A DNA stretch of 64,000 nt from Ruminococcus sp. AF41-9 (GTDB lineage: Bacteria > Bacillota > Clostridia > Lachnospirales > Lachnospiraceae), in assembly GCF_003477525.1 (NCBI RefSeq), contig NZ_QUDO01000003.1, forward strand, positions 101,988 through 165,987. The letters run 5' to 3'. The position numbers and the translations under genes are program-made. This document shows, piece by piece, positions 16,693 through 25,452 of the stretch (within the stretch, counting starts at the first letter, position 1; every line of letters begins with the position of its first letter). The notes beneath the pieces are model-generated. The model was not told where the DNA came from, did no database searches, and worked only from the letters and a program-made list of their open reading frames with translations.

Positions 16693-17147
16693 TACTGGTA
16701 ATCCCCTTGTTTTACCTCCTGTGATATTTTCAACTCTTCCATCAACTTGCTACTATCCGTTCTCGGCCTTCTTGGAATTACATCCCAGAACTCCACGTCA
16801 AACTGGCAGACTGGAATGTTTGCGTTTTCGCCCTGAAAGTTTAGATCCATGTTGCTTGTATTCAGTCTCCTGCTGCCAATCGTCAGCTTCTGCCCGAACA
16901 TTTCTTCCATGGCTGCAAAAAAAGCCATCCCTTCTGCTTCATTTGTGTTCTTTTGAATAAAATCAATTTCCACTTCAACGTTCTTGTGGAATACGTTCTT
17001 TGTGGATTCAGAAAACGTCTGTGTTACATATACAAAAAAGGAAGGCCGCGTATAGCCTTCTACTGTGTCTGCTCCGTATATCTTCATATCCGGAAATCTT
17101 TCTTTCAAAGCGGAATTGACCGCTTTTTTTATTTCTTTAAGAGTCAA
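16692..17147 (-). CDS. Phage tail terminator-like protein (DUF6838-type)
   Basis: 151 residues. KEIKKAVNSALKERFPDMKI and RPSFFVYV resemble the small tail-completion proteins found just before the sheath in Firmicutes myoviruses. Probably caps the tail and joins it to the head. The stop overlaps the sheath start by one base. Family assignment is by pattern and position. Confidence 0.7.
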   Translation of the reverse strand: MTLKEIKKAVNSALKERFPDMKIYGADTVEGYTRPSFFVYVTQTFSESTKNVFHKNVEVEIDFIQKNTNEAEGMAFFAAMEEMFGQKLTIGSRRLNTSNMDLNFQGENANIPVCQFDVEFWDVIPRRPRTDSSKLMEELKISQEVKQGDYQ

Positions 17148-17628
17148 TTCCTGCCTCCTTCAATATCTCGCCCAGCAGTTCCTGTCCGATCAACTCAGCG
17201 TGGTCTGCGCGCTGTGCCATATATTTTGCAACCGTCTTCTTGCCCTTGACTTCTCCAACTTTACGATTGCTTCCGATCATTCCCTTGCCTCTTTTGTTTT
17301 TCCTCTTATGAGTTACCATATCATGACCAAGCTCATAAAGATGGTAATGTGGAGCTGAAGATGTTACTGCAACCGTCATTTTGCTTCCAGAGCGAATTAC
17401 TTTTCCCTGGCGGAAGCTCTTCGCTAATGGCTTGGGCTTTTCTTCACTTTTGGGCCTAATATAATGGTGTCCTTCTGCCTCTGAATTCACTCTGCCTTTC
17501 AAATCCTTGGCGATATTTCGTGCTTCTTTTTTTAAAACTTTTTCTGCAGATGCTGGATATTGTTTTGCTGTACTTTCCATTGCTTTAATCAATTCAGAGG
17601 CGTCGAAGTCAAAGCTGATACTTGACAT
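17137..17628 (-). CDS. HK97 gp10-like tail component
   Basis: 163 residues from ATG 17628 (MSSISFDFDASELIKAM). The HK97 gp10 pattern is clear: VLKKEARNIAKDLKGRVNSE, SGSKMTVAVTSSAPHYHLYE and GHDM. It works at the head-tail neck. A frame reaching 17676 exists but would begin inside the upstream gene; the ATG at 17628 is the natural start. Confidence 0.82.
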   Translation of the reverse strand: MSSISFDFDASELIKAMESTAKQYPASAEKVLKKEARNIAKDLKGRVNSEAEGHHYIRPKSEEKPKPLAKSFRQGKVIRSGSKMTVAVTSSAPHYHLYELGHDMVTHKRKNKRGKGMIGSNRKVGEVKGKKTVAKYMAQRADHAELIGQELLGEILKEAGIDS

Positions 17629-17953
17629 CTTCGAACACCTCCTCACACTGAATTTCCAGCAGCTCCCTGGCATCATTTACATCCAGCGGAGGACCGGCAA
17701 TCGCATATGTATGTCCTTTATACAGGATCCTCATATCTGTTGTTATGTCTTCCCTGTATCTGACATATATACGATGCGTAACCTCTGGCTTTAGTTTCCC
17801 CATGAAGTTATATTCTGAAGATTTATATGGCTTTACAGTTCCCCAGACAGTTTTGTAATTCTTCCACTCTGATTTATCCTGTCCCATATCGTCTTCTTTT
17901 GCTTCAAGGCGTTGAAAAATAATGCATCTGTTCAGTTTTCCTGTATAAATCAT
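17609..17953 (-). CDS. Phage head closure / head-tail adaptor
   Basis: 114 residues. MIYTGKLNRCIIFQRLEAKE and VWGTVKPYKSSEYNFMGKLK fit the SPP1 gp16 / head-tail adaptor family, a beta-barrel stopper below the portal ring. Overlaps the gp10-like start by 20 bases. Order gp6-like, adaptor, gp10-like is the standard neck cassette. Confidence 0.8.
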   Translation of the reverse strand: MIYTGKLNRCIIFQRLEAKEDDMGQDKSEWKNYKTVWGTVKPYKSSEYNFMGKLKPEVTHRIYVRYREDITTDMRILYKGHTYAIAGPPLDVNDARELLEIQCEEVFEDVKYQL

Positions 17954-17962
17954 CTGATCACC

Positions 17963-18259
17963 TCACAAGAAGTTTACGCAATACATTCCCAGGATAGTCT
18001 CTGCCGTTTTGTTCATGATATTTTTATCTACCTGCAGCTGCCGGTTATCGTACATGTCAGCAATCAGCATGAGGACTGCGATCGTAATATCCTCATGCTG
18101 ATCCAGCTGCTCCTCTGTAAGTCCTGTGTATCCTTTGCAGTATTCTACAGCTGCAGTTTTCATGGTCAGGATTTCTCTGTTGTCAGCCTCTTCCATCTCT
18201 TTCGGATCTTCCCGGATGTGCTGCCATATATCTGCAGTGGTCATTTCACTAATCTTCAT
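17963..18259 (-). CDS. Head-tail connector, gp6-like
   Basis: 98 residues, all helical: MKISEMTTADIWQHIREDPK, HEDITIAVLMLIADMYDNRQ and KTAETILGMY. This is the phage gp6 / HK97 connector family, the ring below the portal. It is followed directly by the adaptor gene. Confidence 0.82.
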   Translation of the reverse strand: MKISEMTTADIWQHIREDPKEMEEADNREILTMKTAAVEYCKGYTGLTEEQLDQHEDITIAVLMLIADMYDNRQLQVDKNIMNKTAETILGMYCVNFL

Positions 18260-18272
18260 ATTCTAACCTCAT

Positions 18273-18286
18273 TTGCGCCGGCGCAA
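18273..18286. repeat. 14-bp palindrome TTGCGCCGGCGCAA, copy 2
   Basis: Identical to the copy at 4452. Lies in the gap between capsid stop and connector gene, two bases from the capsid stop. Confidence 0.7.
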
Positions 18287-18287
18287 T

Positions 18288-19501
18288 TCACGCAGATGCC
18301 ATAGTTAATTTTGCAATCTTCTGTGCATCCTCTACCTTTGTATCAATTTCCATCCAGGCTACTACGCCAACCGCATGCTGTGTTGCGTATTTTTCCCTCA
18401 GTACTTCGATATTTGCATCTTCCGCTACTTTTACCGCTAATCCGGAGAAATCGCCGTAATAAACAGTGACAGCCTCTGCTCCATCTTCGGCATTGCATCA
18501 GAGCAGTATACGTCTTTTCCCAGAAGAGTGTATCCCCATCTGGCTGAAACATCTCTGTTCAAAAGATAATTTCCGTCGTTATCTTTTAATTTTCTGATCG
18601 CTGTTCTGGTTGCTTTGTTCATGATCCAGATAGCTCCGGACTGATAAGTATCCGGAATGGACTCCTGTACATCGATCAGTTCATCAGCTGTGACTTTTGC
18701 TGCTGCCGCCGCTGTAGTGCCACGAGTAACTTTTGTGAGTCCTTCTGCTTTTCCAGTTGTTCCGATCAGGCATTCATGTTCGATAAATATGGAAATCGCT
18801 TTCGCCATGTACTGAATAATTTTATTCAATACATCGAATCCGCTGTTGTTGATCAATTTCTTTGAAATTACAGTAAGTGCTCCTGCAAGGAAACCGCTCA
18901 GAGAAATGCTCTTGAATGTTCCGGATGTGCTTGTAAGTTCTGTAAACTCATCTGCGTATGCCATCTTAATAGAACTGGTGTCTTCATCATAAAATGGAAT
19001 ACTGATGGTTCCTCCGATGTTATATCTATCTGCCATACTGTAAATCGGGCAGATTTCTACTACTTTTTCAATGATCTTGTTTACGATTGAAGACGGGATC
19101 ACCGCACCATTGTCTGTATAGGTAAGGTTTGTAGCTCTCTCATTGGTAATTGTACCTCTTATATAATCTACAAATGCTCTCTCTTCTACGGTCAGGGTGT
19201 CGCCTTTCTCCTTACCTTCCTTCTTCGGATTTCCAAGATTTCTGGCTCTTTCTTTTGCTTCGATTGTCTTGTCAATGGCATTGATTTCTTTTTCAATCTC
19301 ATCAAAACGAGTCTGTTCTGTTTCTTCGAAGGCTCTCTGTTCTTCCTGTGCTTTGTTCAGGATTCCTTCCATCTCTTCCACGAGAGCAGTTCTTTTTTCC
19401 TCCAGGCTTTTTAATTCCTCTGCTCTTATCTGCAGATATCTTCTGGCAGCTACTCTGAATGCTTTTTTATTTGTGATTTTTCTTTTATGACTCTTCCTTA
19501 T
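18288..19501 (-). CDS. HK97-family major capsid protein; frameshifted and without standard start
   Basis: The body (18437-19381) has the N-terminal coiled delta region (EEMEGILNKAQEEQRAFEET), then GAVIPSSIVNKIIEKVVEI, and SGFDVLNKIIQYMAKAISIF: the HK97 fold. Two faults show. First, after SDAMPKM the frame shifts to a stop at 18437, but the neighbouring frame carries the true C-terminus (GAEAVTVYYGDFSGLAVKVA to KLTMASA, stop 18288); one G missing from GGG at 18481 explains it. Second, in-frame coding upstream of GTG 19381 (VAARRYLQIRAEELKSLEEK) reaches back to ATA AGG at 19501-19496, seven bases after AGGAGG, with no ATG, GTG or TTG. The shell cannot form without this protein. Confidence 0.85.
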
Positions 19502-20088
19502 TTATTTCCTCCTAATCGTCTGATTGTCTCTTCATACTTTGAGTAATCAATTTTTTCTTCCGGTTTATTTGAGACTACCCTGGTTTCCAAAGTTCTTACT
19601 TCCAGAACTTCATTTCCGTCTGCACGCATCTCTATTGATGTGCTTGCATAACATGGGACTTTTCGGTTGTCAATGATCGACACCTCTTTCAAATCCATGT
19701 CTTCCACAAATCTGCGTTTCAGGCCGGAATCTGTATCCTCTTCTTTGGCTGCTCTCTCAATAAATCCAAAGGACCAGCCTCTGAGCTCACCTTTTTTCGC
19801 TTTTTCGATCACTTCTGCATCTGTGATTTCCGCAATCGCCCGAAGTCCAATATTATCTTCAAACAGCTGAAGGTTTGTTTTGGTACTTCCAAGTTCCCTG
19901 CTATAATCATGGTTTAACAGGATCTTGATCTCATCAGCACGTGAGATCGCCCTTTCAAAAGCTCCCGGGACGATCTGCTCAATGAACTGTGTCCCGCTTC
20001 TGTCCCGGATGGGTCTGCTGTCTCTTGCAACCGCGTTTACATATCCATCAATTGTGACAGACTGTTCTCTGATCTCGATTCTCCTTAC
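19498..20088 (-). CDS. HK97 prohead protease (start codon unclear)
   Basis: About 195 residues read in frame: EQSVTIDGYVNAVARDSRPI, IEQIVPGAFERAI, ILLNHDYSRELGSTKTNLQL and LRGWSFGFIERA. The catalytic His is in NHD and the Ser in WSF. Only the last 104 residues follow a standard start (GTG 19812), which would omit the catalytic core, so that start is not real. Upstream the frame opens at GTA AGG AGA (20088-20080), six bases after GGGAGG. A frame from ATG 20092 joins only if one base is removed. The protease cleaves capsid delta regions during head maturation. Overlaps the portal stop and the capsid start. Confidence 0.82.
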   Translation of the reverse strand, partial: VRRIEIREQSVTIDGYVNAVARDSRPIRDRSGTQFIEQIVPGAFERAISRADEIKILLNHDYSRELGSTKTNLQLFEDNIGLRAIAEITDAEVIEKAKKGELRGWSFGFIERAAKEEDTDSGLKRRFVEDMDLKEVSIIDNRKVPCYASTSIEMRADGNEVLEVRTLETRVVSNKPEEKIDYSKYEETIRRLGGNK

Positions 20089-21296
20089 TCATCGCCTCCC
20101 TCTTTTAATCTTTCCAAGTCTAATGTTTTGCTTGTATTAAGCACGATCACTTTGTTACTCTCCGGATCATATAATCCGTCCTGAAGCCCTAATTTAATGA
20201 ATTTCATTCCCAGTGGTGGCATATTTTCCTTCTTTCTGACCTCATCTGTCTGAAGGAATCCTTTTTCTATTCCGATGCTGTATGCGCTGTATCGTTTGTC
20301 GATGTCGCCTTTAATCAGTTCAGATATATCAAAATCAAAGAAATATGTCTGTTTTTCCGATTCAAGCAACATTGCTCTGTTTAACGCAGTCCGAAATTCT
20401 GCCAGCAGGTTTGATAATTCATATTTTATGAAATTCTTTTCATCCTGTTCACCGGAATTTCCATTCAAAAGTGATGGTGGAATCCCCATGACCTTGCAAA
20501 TCTCATCACCGTTTGTCTTTTTATTCTCATTCAACTGCATTTCTACAGATGTGTTGGATGCTTCCTGGAAGTCAAGTCCTTCATTTAAAATTACAACACT
20601 CTCCGTGTTGTTTGAATACAGATTTCTCCAAGCATCTTTCAGAGCATCAATCGCTGTCTGTGATAATTTTCGCGGAGATTTTATGAAACCTTTCTTATTT
20701 CCGCCTGTTGATACAAGGGTTTCCTCAAACTTCAGTGAATTATATGCTACTCTTAAAAGCCTCTCATTCTCTTCTATGATGCTCTTTCCTTTCGCCCCGT
20801 TCTCTGTATTTCTGAGAAGTCGTATGAACTGATAAGGTTTATAGGTGTTTCCCTGCACCAGGATATCGTAATCTTTAAAGATCACATCCGGATTCTCGTT
20901 GAAGCTTATGTTCTTTTCCGATACATACCGGAGAGAACGTATTTCATTTTTGACTTTATCTATAAAAATATAGCCGCCCCGTCCAAGAAAATAATCCAAA
21001 ATAACTGCCCGTTTCATCTGATAGGCATCCAGTGTATCCCCTGTTTCGGAATTCAGCAGAACTATTCTGTTATCATCCAGGACTTCTGTTATCCGGTTCG
21101 TTTCCCGTTTGTACATCCTGATTGGAACTGCTGCCACCGTCCCTGCGATTTTATTTAAGCATCCCGCCAAAGATGGGATATTCACAGCTCTCTCCCGTCC
21201 AACAGACTCTCCTGACAGCCACGCTCTCAAAATCGCCGCGTCCACTTCCGGCTCCTGTGCCGGATCTGCTCTCTTTTTTCGTTTCCAAATTCCCAT
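20085..21296 (-). CDS. Phage portal protein
   Basis: 403 residues from ATG 21296 (MGIWKRKKRADPA), HK97-family portal. Evident landmarks: NKIAGTVAAVPIRMYKRE, QMKRAVILDYFLGRGGYIFI, EASNTSVEMQLNENKKTNGD and VMGIPPSLLNG. Twelve copies form the DNA-entry ring. A ribosome site, GGAGG, lies nine bases upstream. Followed by protease and capsid genes, the canonical order. Confidence 0.92.
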   Translation of the reverse strand: MGIWKRKKRADPAQEPEVDAAILRAWLSGESVGRERAVNIPSLAGCLNKIAGTVAAVPIRMYKRETNRITEVLDDNRIVLLNSETGDTLDAYQMKRAVILDYFLGRGGYIFIDKVKNEIRSLRYVSEKNISFNENPDVIFKDYDILVQGNTYKPYQFIRLLRNTENGAKGKSIIEENERLLRVAYNSLKFEETLVSTGGNKKGFIKSPRKLSQTAIDALKDAWRNLYSNNTESVVILNEGLDFQEASNTSVEMQLNENKKTNGDEICKVMGIPPSLLNGNSGEQDEKNFIKYELSNLLAEFRTALNRAMLLESEKQTYFFDFDISELIKGDIDKRYSAYSIGIEKGFLQTDEVRKKENMPPLGMKFIKLGLQDGLYDPESNKVIVLNTSKTLDLERLKEGGDE

Positions 21297-21309
21297 TTTT
21301 CTGGTCCTC

Positions 21310-23001
21310 CTATGCTGTTTGTGCAACAAAACTGTCGTCATTAAGTAAATACTGCTGTAAGAGGTACATTGCATTGATCAAAGCAACTACCTCATCCACT
21401 TTTCCTGTTGATTTCTTTTTGTTAACATATTTATTCAGGTTTGTATCTTCTGTACATCTTGCATTCTGGAAATTAATCTCCAGAAGCCTGTTTTCTTCGT
21501 ACCTGAAGTGTTGCTGTAAGATTACCTCTTTCAGCCATTTTGTCGGCTGGTGTAGGACCGAGCTGTGCTGTTTGATTTCTACACACTCCAGACCTTCTGC
21601 TTCCATCTTCTGTACGCTGGATATCGCATTGTATCGGTCATATCCAACTTGTTCTACAGTCACACCGTATCTTTCTTCCAGTGCATGTATCACGTAATCT
21701 TCCACAACGCTGTAATCAATCACTTCTTCCCCACATGCGATGCACTCGCCTTTATTGATCAACCTCTGGTAATCCACATGTTCCTTCTGTGTCTTTATAG
21801 CAGTTTTATCTGTTGGGATAAATCCCATTACCTTTGCGTAAACGAATCCGTCTTCTTCTGTCACCATCGCTACTGCAGTATTGTCATCCGTCTGTGAAAG
21901 ATCCACGCCCACCCATACCCGGCGGCCAATCCACCACTGTGAATCCAATTCCGTTTTACACAATTTTACTTTCTGGATATCAATGTATCCTTCAACTCCA
22001 AGTCCTTTGTAAAGGATATTGTTGTGTTTGCAGAGATAGTTTTCCCTTTTATTCTCATAGAGTATTGCCAGGGTACGTTTCTTTTTTATCTCATCAAAGA
22101 TATATTTGTGGGATACTGCTACCGGATTGCTCTGATATATGGCTCTGTCGTCTTTCTGCCAGACTTCTCCCTGTTTCAGATCGTCGTCAGGCTCGTAAAG
22201 CAACGCAAAATACCTCCGGTCATCAAGTAGACCGTCCAGGGTCTTTTTCGCAATGTCTATTTCATCGATCATCACATTGTTATCATTCGGATATTGTGTA
22301 CTGATAATAATCCCAAGTTTGTTAAACAGTGTGATCTGTGATGATCTCATCGCTTCTACGGGATAATCGTCCAATGCTCCTGCTTCATCCGCAAGATAAG
22401 CATTTGCCAGTTTTCCATCCATACCGTCCTGACTATATGCGAGCGGTGTGTATTCATTTTCGTTAAGTAGACATATAATCTGGCTTCTGAGAATCTTAAA
22501 CGCCGGTTCGTCTTCATCGTACAATGCCGGAGAAACTTTTATGATCTTGCGGATCGCGTTCTTCAGCTCCGATGACAACTGTAAATCCGGTGCAACAGAA
22601 AAGAACCGGGAAAAATCCGGTTCCGTAAGCATCAGCAGAATGAATATTACTGCTGAATTGAAGGTTTTGAAGTTTTTTCGTGCTATCTCAAGCAAAATCG
22701 TCACATAAAACCGGCTCTTCTGTTCTGAATTTTTGCAATATGTACACAGACCAGCCACAATCATAAGCCATGCGTAATCTTCCAAGCCGTCATAAATACT
22801 GCATCTAAGATCCGGGTGGACCATTAATTTTAACAATTTGCATACTTTCTCGTACTCCTCTTCATCTACATAAGCATCTGCATCGTATCCGTCTGCAATA
22901 TACAGCCAGCTCTCAGCCTGTTTTTTCACATATTCAGGAACTTTTCTCTCCTGCTCTGTCACACACCACAGAGCGTACTTATACGCTTTTCCATCTTTCA
23001 T
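21310..23001 (-). CDS. Terminase large subunit
   Basis: 563 residues. N-terminal ATPase: Walker A-like EIARKNFKTF near residue 109 and Walker B LADEAGALDD near residue 207. C-terminal RNase H-like nuclease starts at VGVDLSQTDDNTAVAM near residue 362 with later acidic residues (GYDRYNA, KVDEVVALINAMYLL). It cuts and packages DNA into heads. Overlaps the small-subunit stop (ATGA). Confidence 0.92.
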   Translation of the reverse strand: MKDGKAYKYALWCVTEQERKVPEYVKKQAESWLYIADGYDADAYVDEEEYEKVCKLLKLMVHPDLRCSIYDGLEDYAWLMIVAGLCTYCKNSEQKSRFYVTILLEIARKNFKTFNSAVIFILLMLTEPDFSRFFSVAPDLQLSSELKNAIRKIIKVSPALYDEDEPAFKILRSQIICLLNENEYTPLAYSQDGMDGKLANAYLADEAGALDDYPVEAMRSSQITLFNKLGIIISTQYPNDNNVMIDEIDIAKKTLDGLLDDRRYFALLYEPDDDLKQGEVWQKDDRAIYQSNPVAVSHKYIFDEIKKKRTLAILYENKRENYLCKHNNILYKGLGVEGYIDIQKVKLCKTELDSQWWIGRRVWVGVDLSQTDDNTAVAMVTEEDGFVYAKVMGFIPTDKTAIKTQKEHVDYQRLINKGECIACGEEVIDYSVVEDYVIHALEERYGVTVEQVGYDRYNAISSVQKMEAEGLECVEIKQHSSVLHQPTKWLKEVILQQHFRYEENRLLEINFQNARCTEDTNLNKYVNKKKSTGKVDEVVALINAMYLLQQYLLNDDSFVAQTA

Positions 23002-23546
23002 TTACTTAACGCTTCTTTCAATGGATTCACCTTCTTTTCCGGTTTCTTCGGAACAGATCTGAGAGATGCGGCAATCGTCATGATATTTTCTTTTTCGATG
23101 TCTGACAGCATTTTTCTTTTTGACTGGACCTGGCGATCCAGAGAGACCAGATTCTTCTGCATGGATGCTTCAATGCCGTAATATTCTCTCGGAGTCATTT
23201 CCTCATGGATGAGGAGATCTTCTTTTGCATCCTGAAATTCGCATAACTGCTGATAGAAACGTTCTCTTTTTTCTTCAAATTCTTTTGTTTCTGCATATAG
23301 AACACAGTATCTGTTGATCACTGCACCGTACATATCATCAAACTTGTCAATTTTTTGCAGTAGCTTTTTTAGGCGAAGAAATTCTTTGTGTGCTGTTTCA
23401 TTATCCTTTACTTCCTGGCGTTCTTTCAGAGTAATACCTGTAAGCAATGCTTTTTCTCCCTGTTCCCGCTGCCGAAGCTCTTTCTTTGTCCGGTGTGATT
23501 TTTTCTCCAATCGGATAATATCCGCAGTCTTTGGTGGTGTTGGCAT
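22998..23546 (-). CDS. Terminase small subunit (P27-like)
   Basis: 182 residues, charged and helical: KTADIIRLEKKSHRTKKELR, and YGIEASMQKNLVSLDRQVQS. P27-family small terminases recognise packaging sites. Directly upstream of the large subunit, downstream of an HNH gene, an arrangement often seen in cos-type phages. Confidence 0.82.
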   Translation of the reverse strand: MPTPPKTADIIRLEKKSHRTKKELRQREQGEKALLTGITLKERQEVKDNETAHKEFLRLKKLLQKIDKFDDMYGAVINRYCVLYAETKEFEEKRERFYQQLCEFQDAKEDLLIHEEMTPREYYGIEASMQKNLVSLDRQVQSKRKMLSDIEKENIMTIAASLRSVPKKPEKKVNPLKEALSK

Positions 23547-23660
23547 TTCTTTCTCCTCCTTCCAAAATTAAAAAGCTGATGTGGGAATATTTTGTGTATC
23601 ATGGGGCATATGTGGTCGTGAGACTTCTGCGTTTTTTCATTTTCACAGACCGGGGGGGGA

Positions 23661-24044
23661 TTATTTGAGGTCCTCCTGCCGCCTTGCAAGCTCCATCAGC
23701 TCCATCCGTGGTATCTTCCCAGCTTCTGCCATCTCATGATGCCTGCTACACAAAGAGATAAGATTGCTGTTGTCTAATCTTTTGTCCCAGTCTTCTGATA
23801 CCGGAACAATGTGGTGCACTTCTATCTCCCTATTATTATACTGCCGTGTAGTTCCATATAATTTTCTTATACAGATCTGGCACAGATAGTTATCACGTGT
23901 CCTGATATCCAAGCTCTTTCTCTTCCATGCTTCTGTGCTCCTGAAACTGTTCTGCTTTGTTCGTGTCTTTCTGCGTACAGGTTTCTCGCTGCACTGATAT
24001 TTACTGTCATGAATCTTTCCACAATACTTACAGCTTCTTAACAT
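23661..24044 (-). CDS. HNH endonuclease
   Basis: 127 residues from ATG 24044 (MLRSCKYCGKIH). N-terminal zinc-knuckle CKYCG; then the HNH core REIEVHHIVPVSEDWDKRLD, NLISLCSRHHEMAE, with CQIC as second zinc pair. HNH proteins beside terminase assist cleavage at cos in several phages. A longer frame begins inside the upstream tRNA, so the internal ATG is preferred. Confidence 0.85.
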   Translation of the reverse strand: MLRSCKYCGKIHDSKYQCSEKPVRRKTRTKQNSFRSTEAWKRKSLDIRTRDNYLCQICIRKLYGTTRQYNNREIEVHHIVPVSEDWDKRLDNSNLISLCSRHHEMAEAGKIPRMELMELARRQEDLK

Positions 24045-24064
24045 TTCGTATCCTTTCGTAAATA

Positions 24065-24132
24065 GCGGGAGATGGATTCGAACCACCGTTCCAGGCTAAG
24101 GAGACCTGTAAGTTACCATTACTTTATCCCGC
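24065..24132 (-). tRNA. tRNA-Arg(CCT)-like
   Basis: On the minus strand a cloverleaf can be drawn: acceptor GCGGGA/TCCCGC, D loop with GG, anticodon stem CAGGT/GCCTG with loop CTCCTTA (anticodon CCT, Arg AGG), and T loop TTCGAAT. At 68 nt it is short, and the seventh acceptor pair is absent, so one or more bases may be missing. No CCA is encoded. Confidence 0.55.
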
Positions 24133-24150
24133 GGTATTTTTGTATATTAA

Positions 24151-24176
24151 AAGAGAGCCTGTTTCCAAGCTCTCTT
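24151..24176. terminator. Hairpin between the two tRNAs
   Basis: AAGAGAGC pairs with GCTCTCTT around a 10-nt loop. A processing signal or terminator between tRNA genes. Confidence 0.55.
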
Positions 24177-24199
24177 GTTAATTAATATTTCTGTTTTCA

Positions 24200-24272
24200 T
24201 GGACATTCTGGGTTCGAACCCAGGACCGACCGGTTATGAGCCGGTTGCTCTGACCTACTGAGCTAAATGTCC
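24200..24272 (-). tRNA. tRNA-Met (CAT)
   Basis: Complete 73-nt cloverleaf: acceptor GGACATT/AATGTCC, anticodon stem ACCGG/CCGGT with loop CTCATAA (anticodon CAT), T stem CTGGG/CCCAG with TTCGAAC. It may be elongator Met or an Ile tRNA with modified CAT. Confidence 0.88.
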
Positions 24273-24286
24273 TTATTTTTTGCAAG

Positions 24287-24320
24287 ATAAAAACCACCTG
24301 TGTACTTAGGTGGTTTTTAT
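24287..24320 (-). terminator. Strong hairpin upstream of tRNA-Met
   Basis: ATAAAAACCACC pairs perfectly with GGTGGTTTTTAT (12 bp) around a 10-nt loop. It would end early-region transcription before the tRNAs and late genes. Confidence 0.75.
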
Positions 24321-24403
24321 CAAAGGAGTTTATAATGTATGAACAAACTCTTGTTTTTCTTACTGAGTTCATTGTAATAATAGCATAGCAAAAGACTGAC
24401 ATT

Positions 24404-24838
24404 CTAGGACATTTTGAAATTTTTTAAAGCCGCTGAGTGAAATCTATGTATCTGCTTTTCACAGTATCCCATTTCTTCTGCAATTTCTTTCCATTTAAGC
24501 CCTTTTATGTAATGTTCTCTCAACACGTCTTGCTCATTTTCGTTCTTCATCTGTCGAATTTGTCTTTCAATTCTCTGATAGCGTCTGACTCTTTCCAAGC
24601 GTTCCTTTTTCAAAAGTTCTATCTGTTCATCTATGGCAACTATGTATTCAGACAAATCTGAACAACTGCTGCCGTGTGGCATTCCATCATTGATCACCGA
24701 TGGGAACATTTTATCCAGTCTCAGCCTCTGGATCTCGTCCAGGATGTCCTGCTCTCTCTTTATTGCCCGCCGATAGGATTTCAAGTATTCCTTCTTTTGT
24801 TCATTTTCTTTCTGATTTGTAATCTCTGTCGTTTCCAT
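24404..24838 (-). CDS. Phage late-gene regulator-like protein (DUF1492 / sigma-like)
   Basis: 144 residues. A helical N-terminal part (SYRRAIKREQDILDEIQRLR) and a C-terminal helix-turn-helix (VLREHYIKGLKWKEIAEEMG YCEKQIHRFH) in the style of sigma-70 region 4. This ArpU/RinA/DUF1492 type commonly activates late genes just before terminase, which is its place here. DNA binding is inferred from the motif. Confidence 0.75.
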   Translation of the reverse strand: METTEITNQKENEQKKEYLKSYRRAIKREQDILDEIQRLRLDKMFPSVINDGMPHGSSCSDLSEYIVAIDEQIELLKKERLERVRRYQRIERQIRQMKNENEQDVLREHYIKGLKWKEIAEEMGYCEKQIHRFHSAALKNFKMS

Positions 24839-24966
24839 CGGTATCGCTCCCCTTTCACAAATTCTTCATATCTGCATCACATATTACTCACAATTTCTGG
24901 GTATATTATTACCTGTACAGAGCAAAGAGTAATTGCAAATAAAACTTTTTCTTTTTCATACTTTTA

Positions 24967-24992
24967 GCCGGGAGCTGTTGATAGTTCCCGGC
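24967..24992 (-). terminator. Hairpin upstream of the regulator gene
   Basis: GCCGGGA and TCCCGGC, 7 bp with a 12-nt loop. Confidence 0.5.
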
Positions 24993-25002
24993 CTCCTTCT
25001 TC

Positions 25003-25185
25003 TTATCGGCTCCATTCCCTTCCAGATTCTAAATCTTTTAATCCAGTTATCTTTAGTCCCATACGAAACGCCATTGCTCTGAGGATACAGTAATCTTTAT
25101 ATGTATGCTCTGGCATTCGGTCTGCTGCCTAGACTGCTTTGCTGGCTGTCGGATCCGGATAGCCTTCGTTGTTTTTATAGCTCAT
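25003..25185 (-). pseudogene. Small phage gene interrupted by an in-frame TAG
   Basis: Reads MSYKNNEGYPDPTASKAV, then TAG at 25129-25131, then AADRMPEHTYKDYCILRAMA to ESGREWSR. The N-terminal YKNNEGYPDPTA stretch is a familiar start of small Firmicutes phage proteins. A C-to-T change (CAG to TAG) is the simplest cause. It could be read through or be dead. Confidence 0.55.
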
Positions 25186-25200
25186 TCGGGTACCTCCCTC

Positions 25201-25452
25201 TTACTTTCCACATAATTTCAAGAACCAGTTCCTCCGGAGTTCCCAGTCTATCCAAATTGTATCCGTTTTCTTGATCGTCACGTCTACCTGTTCCAGCTTG
25301 TATTTGTCTTCGATTGCATAGTTTCCGTGATATGAGTTCGATACCAGTTGTTTGCTACAATGCAATCTGTCTGCTACCTCCTGCAAACTCATGGATACGG
25401 CCGGGTCAAGGAGCTGTCCGGTTCTTACGTCTTTGATCTCATATAAATTCAT
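25201..25452 (-). CDS. Small phage protein with a helix-turn-helix-like segment
   Basis: 83 residues: SMSLQEVADRLHCSKQLVSN looks like a DNA-binding helix-turn-helix that would fit a regulator. No further match. Overlaps the upstream gene's stop by four bases. Confidence 0.6.
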   Translation of the reverse strand: MNLYEIKDVRTGQLLDPAVSMSLQEVADRLHCSKQLVSNSYHGNYAIEDKYKLEQVDVTIKKTDTIWIDWELRRNWFLKLCGK

